The notes beneath the pieces were generated by a model that did not search any database, was not told the origin of the DNA, and was given only the letters and a program-made list of their open reading frames with translations. A stretch of DNA of 35,506 nt, taken from NCBI GenBank assembly GCA_022560025.1, contig JAFISE010000252.1, positions 1 to 35,506 on the forward strand, read 5' to 3'. Of this stretch, positions 1-10,403 are shown piece after piece. This stretch comes from Stagonosporopsis chrysanthemi. Lineage: Eukaryota > Ascomycota > Dothideomycetes > Pleosporales > Didymellaceae. Positions within the stretch are counted from its first letter, which is position 1, and each line of letters opens with the position of its first letter. The position numbers and the translations under genes were made by a program.

Positions 1-2725
1 GACCAAACCCTGCCAACAAGCGAATTGAGTGCCATTATGGACTTCGAGTTTGGATGGATTGATGTTGAAGGGGAACCTTGCCGACAGCTCCTCATCTCGT
101 GGTGGATCTTCAGCGCCGCGGGCTTCGCGTGCAGCGTGGCGTGCAGGTGGGCGTATAGCGAGAGCAGGCGGCGGCGGTCGATGGGGGTGGGGAAGTAGGG
201 CAGGTACGAGGGCATGCAGAACTGGACGTTGCCGCGCGACTTGTAGAGGAAGTGGCGCAGCGGGGTGCCGGGGACGATGTCGGTGCACAAAGGGCGGTTG
301 GCGAGGACGGCGGTCGCGATATGGGGGATGCTGTGGTTGCTTGTGAGGGCCTGCGAGGAATGTTAGTCACGTGCTTCTGTGGGGCAGATATAATCCGGGC
401 TTTTGCAGTGGCCGGAGCTGGACGTCCGCTGGGTTCCCGGTGGGCAGTCGCATGCAGCAGGGTAAGACGGTGTGGGGCCGCGTCGGGCTTGCTGAGATGC
501 TCGGACGCTGCTTGTGAGCCGAAGGCGATTGCTTGCTTCTGTGCGTCGGAGCGTGGAGAGGCGGAGACCGACAAATCCGAGACCGAGGGATCGCATTGTA
601 CGAGCGGCCTGGTCAGCCCGAGCCAAAGCCGTGCCAACACGCGTGCGGTAATTTCCAGCACCGATGCCTCGACAAGGTTTGAGCAGGACCGATCCCGATC
701 CTGCGTCCGAATCGACCAGGGTGGGCTCGTTTGAGATGAATAGGGAGGCTTTGGTAACAAAACGAGTGGATTTTGCCGTCTGAGCATCGTACGAACAAAG
801 AACAGGTGGATCCTGGTCGCTGCGAGACGTCGTGTCTGAGCTCGTGCGAAAAAGGGCCGTCATGTAAGCAGATGACATTCGATGACAAGGCTGGTCATGA
901 GCATGTTGTGCGGACCTGATTGCGCGGCGTCGCGTCTGGTCATGGCTTGGTCGTTGTTCTCGAAGTACTGCTCGATCGCCGGTTCGACGAGCCTTGATAC
1001 AACTCGTCGCCTCCAACATCTCCAGGACGAGACTGTCCGATGTGCTGCCATGAGGCAGAGTCCAATAGGGAACGAGACCAAAGAAAGATGCTGAACTTAC
1101 CTCAACTAGACTGTTTCTCATCTTCCGCATCTCGAAGAAGCTCTCCTTATCTGCGCTGATCAAAAGAACGGCGACTTCGTCCTCACCGCCATCTCTCGTC
1201 CTCGGGCGTTCTTCCATCTGCTCGCCAGGATTCTGCAGATTCAAGAAGCTCACGTACATGTACAAATAGCCGGTATTGTTGAATCCGGGCAAACACAACG
1301 GGATCCAATTTTCGCCGCCTCCAGCCTTGACACTGCCTGCTTCGAACAGCATGTTGAAGATCAAGTGCAGATCGCCGGGGTGCAGCGAGTGCTTCTTCGG
1401 TCTTACAACGGACACGAGTTTGCCCGATGCAACGATTAGGCCGTAAAGAAGGTTTTCGGAGCGCGTCTTGAGGAGGGTGTTGTTGATGGTGTTGCGGTGG
1501 GACTTGCGTAGTTTCAGGCACTCGAGGGCCGATAGCAGTGTCGACGGCGAACCTCTTGTGAAGCCATCTGCAAGTGCGGACAAGAGTGTCTCAGTGCCCT
1601 GCAAGGGTCGGCGTAGATCGTAATTTGCGCGTGCTGCAAACATGCGTTCGAGGCTGGGGAGGGTCAGAGTGGAGAGGATCTGCATGTACAAGGCCTCGAG
1701 CTGTGTGCGCAGTTGAGAGTCGCTCTCAGGTAGGCGTGTAATTGCGACGAGATTCAACGGTCCTTTGGACATGACCACAAAGCGAACGTCGCCTGCTGTG
1801 AAGCCGCGCAGGGTGTCTTGCGTAGACTGGTAGAAGGAGATGATAGTCTGGACGACACCAATGTAATTTGTGATCAGCTGGTCGTCCCCGTGTCGACTGT
1901 AGATGGGCTTCCCTGCGCTCGAGAGGATGAGGAAGTGCTTCAGCTTCGCTCGCCATTGACGCATGACTTGTTCTGTTCTCCGTGTTAGTGCGTAGTTTGA
2001 AGTCGAAGCTGTACGTCGAGCTGACCTTCGTTCGAGCCGTCTGCTGCCATGTCGTCGACGTCTTCGAACTCGCGATCGAAAGACGACTCAAACTCGGGGT
2101 CGGGCGCGAACATGCTCTGCGCCTCCGAGTCCTCGAATCGGTGTCCCAGCGAGCGCAGCAGCGTTGCCTCTTGCTTCGACTCGTCCCCCGCGCCCACGAC
2201 TACGTCCAGTATGCTCTCGCCGCCCACTTCGGCGATCGTGGGTGCATAGCTCTGGAGGCTTGCGCTGTCAGAGGCATCACTCGTGGCATTAGGCGCCGGG
2301 TCGGGGAGGACGGGCCGTGGCTTCGAGGAGGCCGGCGAGGTCGAGTCGCCCCTCGCGTCGCTGCCAAAGGCCTGGGTGTTTGTGACGAAGAGCTGCGTAG
2401 TGGCCTTGGAGACCAGCTGCGGCCGTGACGGCGCTCGTCTGACCGAGTGCGACGACGTTGGGCGCGACGAGAGGGCCGCGGCGCCGAGCTGTGGTCGCGG
2501 AGGCAGTGGCGGCGGCGTCCCCTCTCGTGACGGCGACGCGGTACCGCTGAACGAGGGGCTGCGCGAGGCATTGCCAATGATGCTCAGCGTGGGGTTGGCG
2601 AAGTCGAGGCGCTCAACGGCGTCTTTCTTCTGCGGCGCATGGTCGGTGGCGGGCGCCGTGGCGTCATTGGGCGCGTCGCACGTCGACAGCTGGCGCAGCG
2701 GCTCAGCCTTTGCAGACTCGGACAT
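1..2725 (-). CDS. MON1: MON1, vacuolar fusion protein (3' end outside window)
   Basis: Mon1 pairs with Ccz1 to form the guanine-nucleotide exchange factor for the Rab GTPase Ypt7 on late endosomes and vacuoles. Exons by eye: 2725-2026, 1972-1101 and 350 to the window edge. Splicing at 2025/1973 joins G to AA and gives the conserved run NEEQVMRQWRAKLKHF followed by LILSSAGKPIYSRHGD, the family signature opening the first longin domain. The first about 230 residues are a low-complexity Ser/Pro-rich tail, usual for fungal Mon1. Exon 3 resumes with CTDIVPGTPLRHFLYKSR and NVQFCMPSY, both strongly conserved. Intron 1 is 53 bp with CACTAAC before the acceptor. Intron 2 is 750 bp (1100-351), with GTAAGT and a GACTAAC...CGCAG end. 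After KIHHE the last about 33 codons to position 1 no longer resemble the family, so another intron, a divergent stretch or damage is possible there. The identity is secure; the C-terminus is not. Confidence 0.93.
351..1100 (-). other. Large (750 bp) second intron of MON1
   Basis: The donor GTAAGT directly follows the Leu-Val-Glu codons. The acceptor CGCAG at 355-351 is preceded by GACTAAC. Protein continuity across it (SLVE then ALTSNHSIP) is good, so this is one intron rather than missing exons. Most introns in this window are 46-53 bp. The frame of the upstream exon stays open through the intron to a stop near 363, adding about 239 codons with no recognisable domain. No tRNA, snoRNA box pair or terminal repeat was recognised inside. 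Confidence 0.75.
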
Positions 2726-3004
2726 GGGAAAGGTGCTCTGCCGCTCTCATGGAGTGTGAGTGGAGCGCGGCCGCCGCTGTGCGAGAGACATGGTGCCGCC
2801 GCGGAGGTGGAGCCAGGCTTGAGAGCTTGCGAACTGATGACGGCACGCATCGCATTGTTTGCACCCATCGAAAAGTGCAAAGGCCACTAAGTTTGACACC
2901 ACAATCCCATCTCGATGCATCGCATGTGTTTCCTTCTGCCGTGCTTTTACTATAGATTACTGTGAAGAGATACGCTCACAGCGTCATCTCTGCCGGTAAG
3001 CACC
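2726..3004. promoter_or_regulatory. Upstream region of MON1
   Basis: This stretch separates the MON1 start codon (2725, minus) from the degraded DUF4470-type gene on the plus strand. It should contain the MON1 promoter and 5' leader. No clear TATA box or repeated motif was seen in it. Confidence 0.4.
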
Positions 3005-4400
3005 ATGGCCAACGAAGAAGCTGCACCAGACAGTACTCACAGGCAGGACCTCTCATGTCAGATCGACGCTCAGCACGCTCCAAAACTACGATGCAATGAG
3101 CGGAATACATCTTGTCGCCTGCAAGACCTAGTTGTCTCTCCTCACTTGGTCCCCAGGAAACTCTACCTCGAACAGTCGCTCCAGCGATTCTACACCTGCT
3201 GCAAACACCACGGCAGACGTAAGCGAGTGGAAAAGGACTCATCGAGCTCTAAGAACAGTTATGGCAGCATCAGGAGAGCTCCCTCATGAGTGGAGATTTG
3301 CATGTAACATATCCCATGGTTCATTTCATCAGGTGAACCGCACATTCGGGAGGGAGAAACACCTCTGGGGTAACATGCCTGCGCTGGACATGCTCAAAAT
3401 GCAGGACAACGAAGGATAGTATGATGTTCAGCGTGATCGTTCACTTCTCTTCGCGACATCAGGTGATCTTCGCAACGTCCTCAAGACTACGATAGGCCTT
3501 CTAAAAGCTCACAAGGGTAGGTGCGATGTTGTCATCAACGACAAGGACATCGACATCGTCGCTAGGAATGCAATCATGCCACTTGTCCCCCTTCACTACC
3601 ACGCAGAAACAGCGGTTCCCACGATTGTTCACATCCGGTATTTAGTCTTGATGCCGTCTGCGATGGTACGGTCTCTTCAGACTGAACTCCTGCCTTTGAT
3701 CGAGGGTGTTTGTGGAAAGATGGCAGACAAGACGCCTGACTCGACACTGGAGAAGACTTTCAGCATTCGTGGCTGCACTCTGCGTCTTGCCCTGAAGAAA
3801 GCGTAGTGGCTGCGCCTCAAAAACCGTTTCCGGATTCCTGAGGGGCTTACTGCTGAGGAAGCCCAGTCACTCCGTCAGAACATCACTTTAGCTCCGTCCA
3901 GGGTCGATGATTAATATCTGCGATCGATCTTACATCGGCCATCATGCCGTGTGTCGTGTCTTCTCGCCACTGCTGAGAGGCAAGAATGTGAATCCGAAGG
4001 CATCCATACTGATGCTTTTCGTGAACGCCACCGTAGAGACCGCGCTTGGCAGTAGTGAATCCAGCAGGCGGGCTCGGTATCTCTTAGCTGAACAGCGCTC
4101 TGAGGAGTACCTGCCTTCGTACAGTTTACAGCCACGGTCCGCTCGATATGATCTTGACCTCATTCATCATGATCTCTGCTACTGTCTTCTGATGGACTTA
4201 AACAGTCTGTTCAACGAGTTTCTGAAATACGAGGCAACTGATACGTTGGCTCACCTGTACGGGCTCAAGATCCAGAGCAAACACACTATCATTGAGCCCT
4301 GGCCGTACAAGGTCGGCTTTGGAGTTAACCAGGGAAAATTCGATGCCCTCTTTGCTGAATTCGTTCGTGGCGTAGAGCGATACGTGGAGGTGGAGATAAG
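3005..4400 (+). pseudogene. Degraded DUF4470-type (MYND-associated) gene
   Basis: Several broken reading frames together resemble fungal DUF4470 proteins, which often carry an N-terminal MYND zinc finger and have unknown function. One frame reads LWGNMPALDMLKMQDNEG, stops at a TAG (3417-3419), then continues in the same frame with SLLFATSGDLRNVLKTTIGL, NDKDIDIVARNAIMPL and LEKTFSIRGCTLRLALKKA. It stops again at TAG (3804-3806) and resumes with WLRLKNRF and PEGLTAEEAQSLRQNITLAP up to TAA near 3911. At that point the frame changes and the text jumps to ICDRSYIGHHAVCRVFSPLL, a segment normally separated from the previous one by roughly a hundred residues, which implies an internal deletion. The match fades after FVRGVERYVEVEIS near 4400. 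The N-terminal part (3005-3300) also changes frame, and no intact MYND cysteines are visible, only a WKxxH stretch. Family assignment is from memory of conserved phrases. Confidence 0.65.
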
Positions 4401-4706
4401 CTACTCAGGTCCTGTTGGTCATGCTGGAGTAATTCAAACCAGTCCTGACTCATCGACGACAAAGAACAAACATGTATTGGCAATACAAATTGTTCTAGTC
4501 TTTCATCCAACGCCCGCTCAAGACTCCAGTGATCTCCATCTCCCTTTCCATGCGAAGATGACTGGTAAGATCAACTCAGGCCCATCTCTTCGCCACGTTA
4601 CTTGCGCAGCTTGCTCTGAAAGGGGTTCTGGGATGGGGTGGGCAGCGAATGACAGGGTCGAGATTACAAGCGTATACTGGAAACATGGGTATCTAACAAG
4701 AATGAC

Positions 4707-4741
<35 letters not shown>

Positions 4742-4830
4742 AGACCTCAAGAATCCACCAAAAAAGCTCCAGAGAAGAAAACCACAGACAAGCCACCGAG
4801 TGTCCGCTCTCTCCAGCTTACCACCCACCA
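4401..4830. other. Intergenic stretch between convergent genes, with a microsatellite
   Basis: This lies between the tail of the DUF4470 relic and the stop codon of the minus-strand 7TM gene. A long plus-strand frame runs through it but is low-complexity and looks accidental. It probably holds the 3' untranslated region of the 7TM gene. Nothing else was recognised apart from the GAAA repeat. Confidence 0.5.
4707..4742 (+). repeat. (AGAA)n microsatellite, about nine units
   Basis: A near-perfect tetranucleotide tract of AGAA units, read directly from the sequence. It lies in the 3' flank of two convergent genes. The repetitive Phe/Leu/Ser and Lys/Glu frames across it are by-products of the repeat, not genes. 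Confidence 0.95.
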
Positions 4831-6284
4831 CTAAAACAGCGGCGTCCAACTCCCCCTCTTCTCCCCTTCCCCCAACCCCAGCCCAGGCATCAACTCACTC
4901 GTCACAGTCATCGTCCTCGTCCTCACAATACTGCCCACACTCTTCCGGCTCAGACTGCGATCTAGCACCGGCGACGGAACCGTGACCACGCTCTTGCGAC
5001 TGCCGACTTCGGTTTTCCAGCTCGCCAGCTCCGCGCTGCTGATGCTGATGCTGGCGCTAGAGCTGGTCATTCGGCTGTAGCGCTTGCTGCTTTGGAATGC
5101 GCCGTGCGTCGGGGGGAGTTCGAAGGCGGGGAGGTAGGAAGGGTTGGTGTGCGTGCGTGGGCTGTGGCTGGGGGAGGTGGGGGGTTGGAAGCGCGGTGCA
5201 CTGAAGAGGATGGGGAGGATGTGGTGGAGAGCGAGGTGCAGGGTGGGCAGGGTAACGGTGATGAGGAGGAGGTTTGCTTCGATGAGGGTCCAGAGGGTGG
5301 CTGTGGCGATTGTCCATGGTAGGTCTGTGGATTTGAGCGTGCGGTATGTGGCGGTAAGGCGGATGATGCTTGTGCTGCATGTTGCGGTCCCGATGCTCCA
5401 CACAAATGCCAGAACTGCTCTTTCTAGTCCAGAAATCTTCCACTTGATGATAGGGATTGGAAGGACGAGGAGTATGATGTTGGTGGCCACGTCGAGCGCT
5501 GATGATGCCATTTGTGGCGAGACTGGGTCGAGGCAAGCTCCACCAGTATGCGAGACCGGCGTGCAGGTGAACATCAGTGGAAAGACAAGCGCTATGTTGG
5601 AGGCGACCACGAGGAACATGCTAGCGAAGACGCTCATGCGGAACCAGCGCAGGCGCGAGAGCCTGAGGTAGAAGATCAGGATTGAGAACTTGGCGGTGGC
5701 CAAGAAGGGACAGTATAGAATGGTGCATATTTTGATGAGCTAATGACAGTCAGCAGGTGAGGGTTGTACGCTGTGAAGGGCTTACGTTGAATGTCGAGTT
5801 GATTCTGTTTGGCGGTATTTCCCAAAGGTGTACACCGATTGTCCCACGGCTGGACTGCACTATTCATTGTACTATGAGTCTGTCTGATGGACTTGTTGTA
5901 TCGACCAACTCACCTAGTATGGTGACATGAATGGCTACAGAAAAGGCCTATGTACGTAAATAAAGTTAGAAAAATCGTTTTGTGGAGATCGTTCTTCAGG
6001 TTCAACTCTACTTACCCACGCGATTAGTGAGGCTCCTAGAGCATGTCAGACCGTTTTTTTTTTTCGAATTACCATCATTCAAACATACCGTCATCAGTGG
6101 AAAGCTTTTTCGCAAGGACCACCTTGGAATAGATCCTGATGCTCAAGAGCAATGTCGCCAGAGTCATGCCAATGCAGCCAGCATAGAAGTTTGCAGCCTG
6201 TCCCGTCCGCTGTGGGTTCTTGAAATCGACAACATACCCATCAGGTGCAGTTAAGGGAGACTGATCCGTTTCCAGAATGTGTGA
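4831..6284 (-). CDS. Fungal-rhodopsin-domain 7TM membrane protein (start exon not found)
   Basis: This is an integral membrane protein of the large fungal family related to PTH11-like receptors (Fung_rhodopsin domain). Ligand and function are unknown. Exons: 6284-6089, 6035-6016, 5947-5914, 5859-5786 and 5739-4831, all with canonical GT..AG introns and matching phases. Joining them gives KLSTDDGASLIAWAFSVAI, then the family hallmark RGTIGVHLWEIP, then CTILYCPFLATAKFSILIFY. Several hydrophobic segments follow, including one ending in the typical LVLPIPIIKW. The tail of about 80 residues is Ser-rich and basic, probably cytosolic. Exons A-E give 410 residues. The 6284 boundary is a 3' splice site (TTCTTCGCAG), and the frame has a stop just upstream, so a start exon should lie beyond it. 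The ATG at 6523 has no phase-compatible good donor. The first in-frame ATG is inside TM1. The start is therefore unresolved. Confidence 0.82.
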
Positions 6285-7333
6285 CTGCGAAGAAATAAAA
6301 GTTCAGGCGTGAGATTTCGCTCCGTCAGCTGCGAGATGTAGCAAAAGATCCATCGCCACACAAATCCAGCCCGCTCAAGTGATTTAATATAGGAGATGGA
6401 TTCTTGCTATCTCTGGACGTACATGCGAGACAATATTGCTTCTTTCGCATTATAGACTGCTGTTGTAGTTGATCTACTCGTGATAAGCATCAGCTGCATG
6501 CAAGCAGCTTGTTCCGACGCCATAGCCCCTTATAAAAAGGCCTTGTATAGTTGTAGGCGCGACTGTACGTACTCATCGACCCCGCTCGACCTGCGATTCG
6601 GTAGCACCGTTTGAATACATTCAGGGTGGCGCGGATTATGGACCCATGGCACGGCCCGGCAACATTGCTACTTGGAGCGTTGGAGGTGGACAAAGCGTTC
6701 CTAGGTGCCGAACAGCGACTGCGCTTGAGTGCCCACACGTTCTGCGAAAGGCTTTGAAAGTATTGAAATTGTTGCGTAGAGGAGTGAATAATCCGATGGT
6801 TTTATCTCGAACGCCGCACTGTGCGCCGTCGATCTGGGAACGAGAGGTCGAGCAGCAGCCGCGTACACAGTACCCCTGCAATCACGATACCGCTCGTTGC
6901 GCAGGAAAGTGGAGGCTGCCGTCGACTTCAACGAGGTGCCGTCGGCAAAGCGGCCAATAAGCTGGAGGATCCTGAATGTCTCCTATCAATGACGTTGTTT
7001 CTGCGCCCGCGTCTGGAGGGATCCGGTCAACGGTGCGGTGTCGGTTTGCCAGATGCACTGTCCGAACAAGAAACGACAGTTTACAAACTAATCCCTACAT
7101 GCGTAACGTTGCGAGACGATGACAATAAGTCGCGAGAGAATCCAGATTGGGCGAGTCTTAACCATGACACGAAGCAGAATGCTGTCCCACTTCGCTAGAC
7201 TGCTACTGGGTTCGAGAAGCGCGTCTCGAAGAGACGGGCCTTTTAGCGGAGGTCTCCTGGCTATATATGTTCTTTCGCATCGCCCGCCATTATTTGCGCA
7301 ATCACCGTGGTCCTGATATCGAGGTCGTCCAAG
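6285..7333. other. Intergenic region between divergent genes
   Basis: About 1 kb between the minus-strand 7TM gene and the plus-strand FAD oxidase. It should hold the missing first exon of the 7TM gene and both promoters. A TATAAAAA at 6531-6538 has no gene start close downstream on its strand. A TATATAT at 7262-7268 lies 66 bp before the oxidase ATG. The short open frames here show no recognisable domain. Confidence 0.4.
7262..7268 (+). promoter_or_regulatory. TATA-like element upstream of the FAD oxidase
   Basis: TATATAT lies 66 bp before the ATG at 7334, at a spacing usual for fungal core promoters. Assigned by sequence and position only. Confidence 0.35.
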
Positions 7334-8933
7334 ATGTCTGGCTGGTTGGCTGCACCATTGGCTGCAGCTCTTGCGCTGTGGGCGGGCGTTTCTAACGAGA
7401 CTGACTCTTGCGTGTGTGGAAACTTATGTCCCTCTTCGATTGATAGACTGACCATGAGCAGTGCGCCGCCCTAGCTCGCAGTTCTCTTGAGCCGTATCTT
7501 CTCTTTCCAGGCCAGACGGCGTATAGGTCTGATCTTGACTCATACTTCGACCTTAAGCAACAGGCAATATCACCAAGCTGTGTCGTACAACCCAAGAACG
7601 CAAAAGATGTCTCCCGTGTAGTCAAGACACTTGTTTCGATCCCAGAGCCTTGCAAGTTCGCAATCCGTAGTGGCGGGCAGACTCCGTACGCTGGTGCATC
7701 CAACATCGACGACGGTGTGACGATCGATTTGCAAAACATCAACACCGTTCAGTACGATGCCAACAATAGCCTTGTTGAGGTTGGTCCCGGCGCTAGGTGG
7801 AGTGATGTGTTCACTACCCTCGAGCCTTTTGGTGTGATCACGACTGGTGGCCGATCATCCACAGTTGGTGTTGGCGGATCGACTCTTGGAGGTGGTATCA
7901 GTCACTTTACCCCCGAGCATGGCTTCATCTGCGACAACGTCCTGGAGTTTGAGGTTGTGCTCGCTGATGGTCGCATAGTCACTGCCAGCAAGGCTGAAAA
8001 CTCTGATCTCTTCACTGTCCTGAAAGGTGGGAACAACAACTTCGGTATCGTGACCAAGTTGAAGTTCCGGACTTTCAAATACGATGGCATGTGGGGCGGT
8101 CTTGTCATCTACCCAGAATCCACGATCCAAGATCAGTTCAAGGCGCTTGTGGACTTCACAGACAACGTGGACAAGACTCCCAAGTCGGCTGTCATCGTAA
8201 TGCCTGTCTACCAATCGAAGTTGGACGCCCATCTGATCCTAAACGCTTACGATCATACGGAGCCCGTCTCACGTCCTGTAGCTTATGAACATTTCCTGGA
8301 GATACCCGGGAACATCTCCGACACCACCGCCCTTACAGATATGTCTACTCTTGCGGCTGCCCTGGCTGCTCAGACTGGTTCAAGCGTCTACTTCGGAACG
8401 CTTACGTTTACCAACGATCTGCGCGTGATGACTGAAGCCCACAAGATCTACATGGAAGTTGTGGCCAATCTTAAGGCAAAGGCGATTGGCGAGTGGCAGA
8501 TATACACCCTATATCAGCCTCTTGCGCCGGCGTTCTGGAGGGAAAGCGCTTCGAGAGGCGGAAACATCCTTGGTCTAGAGCGGTTTGATGGACAGAGCTT
8601 ATGCTGTGGGTAATGTCTGAAAACAAATCAAGGGGCTGATCTGACCATCTCGCAGTATACCAGCCTTATATATCCTGGCAGGGCGATGCACAGAATGAGC
8701 TGTTCCAACAGGCTGGTGCAGAGCTCATCAGTAGGATTCGTGCCTACGCAGTAAGCATCGGCGCCGATAACCCATATTTATACCTCGACTATGCAGACGT
8801 GACCCAGGATCCTCTCACCAGCTATGGAGCAGAAAGCGTCAAGAAGATGAAGGCGGCTGCTGAAAAGTACGATCCACAAGGGGTCTTCCAGAAGCTCGTA
8901 CCCGGCGGCTTCAAGATATCGAAAGTTCTATAG
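7334..8933 (+). CDS. Secreted BBE-like FAD-linked oxidase (frameshifted)
   Basis: This is a flavoprotein oxidase of the VAO / berberine-bridge-enzyme-like family, which oxidises small alcohols, sugars or secondary metabolites. The substrate is not predictable. Exons: 7334-7411 (signal peptide), 7462 to about 8612, and 8656-8933. The first join gives DSC|CAALARSSLEPYLLFPG. The FAD domain shows RSGGQTPYAGASNIDDG, TVGVGGSTLGGGISHF and GGNNNFGIVTKLKF. The usual flavin-linking His of the SGGH motif is Gln (residue 99), and there is no Cys in the GRSSTVG segment, so bicovalent flavin is unlikely. Exon 3 carries YQPYISWQ, NPYLYLDYAD and the closing KYDPQGVFQKLVPGGFKI, the normal family end. To reach exon 3 the frame must change by one base near 8589-8591, because ERFD is followed by an extra G before a GACAGAGCT reading. 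As it stands, translation stops at 8611-8613 after about 409 residues and loses about 100. Confidence 0.85.
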
Positions 8934-10403
8934 GTGCCCTCATACGCAAGCATTAGCCGATTCGTTGTTCAGCGTAAATTTCTTGTCGAGGATCGACGCA
9001 CTGGGAAAGATCCAACGCAATTGCCCTGTGATTGCGCTGCCGGAATCTTGCAACGAGCACGTGTAAAGAGCGTCCCTCAATCTCAGTCCGTGTGAATTGA
9101 ATAGAGCCAGATCTATGATCAGGCAGGCATCATCAATCTCTTTGTGGAGAGGACTCGCTGAGGAGTGTTTTGCTTGGGGTCACACGGTAAGACATTACTG
9201 CTGACAGATCCAGCGCTTGACTGCGATGTCTGGCAATCGACGCATCGATAGGCTTCGCAATGCCGAGATGGTGGTGGGAAGGCAAGGCCTTGCACAAGGA
9301 GTCGGGAGGGACTAGACACGATACATGCTGCTGGATATGACGCTCACCGGGCTTGAAAAGGGGACGTAAGAGGCACGGTGTCGTGGATGACATGACTGGC
9401 AGTCTCGCGATTGGATCTAAGCTGCAGCGCCTCAGGCGTACCTTTCATCGTTTTAGCCCTTGTACTCACAGCTACGTTCTGCGTGCTTCCTTTGGTTCGC
9501 GGTTCACTCCACATTTGGAAATGAGTGTCTTTAATTTGAAAAATACAATTCGAAGGTCAGTTCTCGTCAGCGTCGCTGGAGATACATGGAACACCGACGT
9601 GCTGGGCAAGAGGAGCGGCATACGTCATCGTCGCAAACGCGAAACTAACACGTTCCCAAGTCCTAGATGCGTGCACCACCATGGAAGCTTTCGCGTTCGA
9701 GGCACGCCCAGCAACCGAGACGTCCTAAGGCAACTGAGTTCCACCGCTGTTCTACCTTGAAAGCCTCGATGGCGGCGTGAATCCAGGATGCGATATTCCA
9801 TACAGCCACTGGGCAGATAGCCCCTGAGGCGTCCCGCTCGAGCGCCGCCCCCCGCATCACAAAGCGAGCATCCTGCATGTCGGCCGCCGTGGAGAACTCC
9901 TGGCGGAGCTAACGCATCAGCTGTCGCGTTTGACTGGGCTGTTATTCCAAGAGATCGGCGCTCGGCTGCGGTTGCAAACCCGCTCCCACCTACATCAATG
10001 TCTCCACATTTCGGAAACACAGCAAGTGCCGTCCTGCTGACGCGCAAGCAGCCAAGCTGTCATCTATAGTGACATGGTGCTGGGCGGTCCCCGTGTCAGT
10101 TGAGAGGCGGCGGTGCATCGTTGCCAGTCGCTGCAAGCTTCCACCGTGTTAGTAAATCCGAATGCGCCGAAACAGCGCATATTACTATTCACGTTCGAGA
10201 CTGTGGTCCCACCCCTCGCTCAATTGCGTCTGTGGAACCCCTTGACCCAGTTACTATCAAGCTTCGACCTCCATCATTTCCTGGTCCAATTGCTTTGAAG
10301 CAATCCAGCAGCTCCGATCTCGAAGTCAACGTCGCCGCCGTCATAGACGCTACACGACCTTTGCTTGATTTGTGACTGTCTAAACATACCTCTACAAACA
10401 AAC
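8934..10403. other. Intergenic region without a recognisable gene
   Basis: About 1.5 kb between the FAD oxidase and the MFS transporter. Open frames on both strands (for example minus 10047-9625 and 9878-9663) have no recognisable domain and overlap in different frames. The last part must contain the transporter promoter, but no convincing TATA box was seen. A degraded gene around 9660-10050 on the minus strand cannot be excluded. Confidence 0.4.

Noticed and set aside
4431..4965. Plus-strand frame continuing past the DUF4470 relic through the GAAA repeat
   Set aside because: It becomes low-complexity (Lys/Glu repeats, then Pro/His/Ser) and antisense to the 7TM gene tail; conservation ends near 4400.
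9625..10047. Minus-strand frames, one with ASGAICPVAVWNIASWIHAA
   Set aside because: No recognisable domain, two overlapping frames compete, and there is no clear splice structure. It could be a relic but is unsupported.
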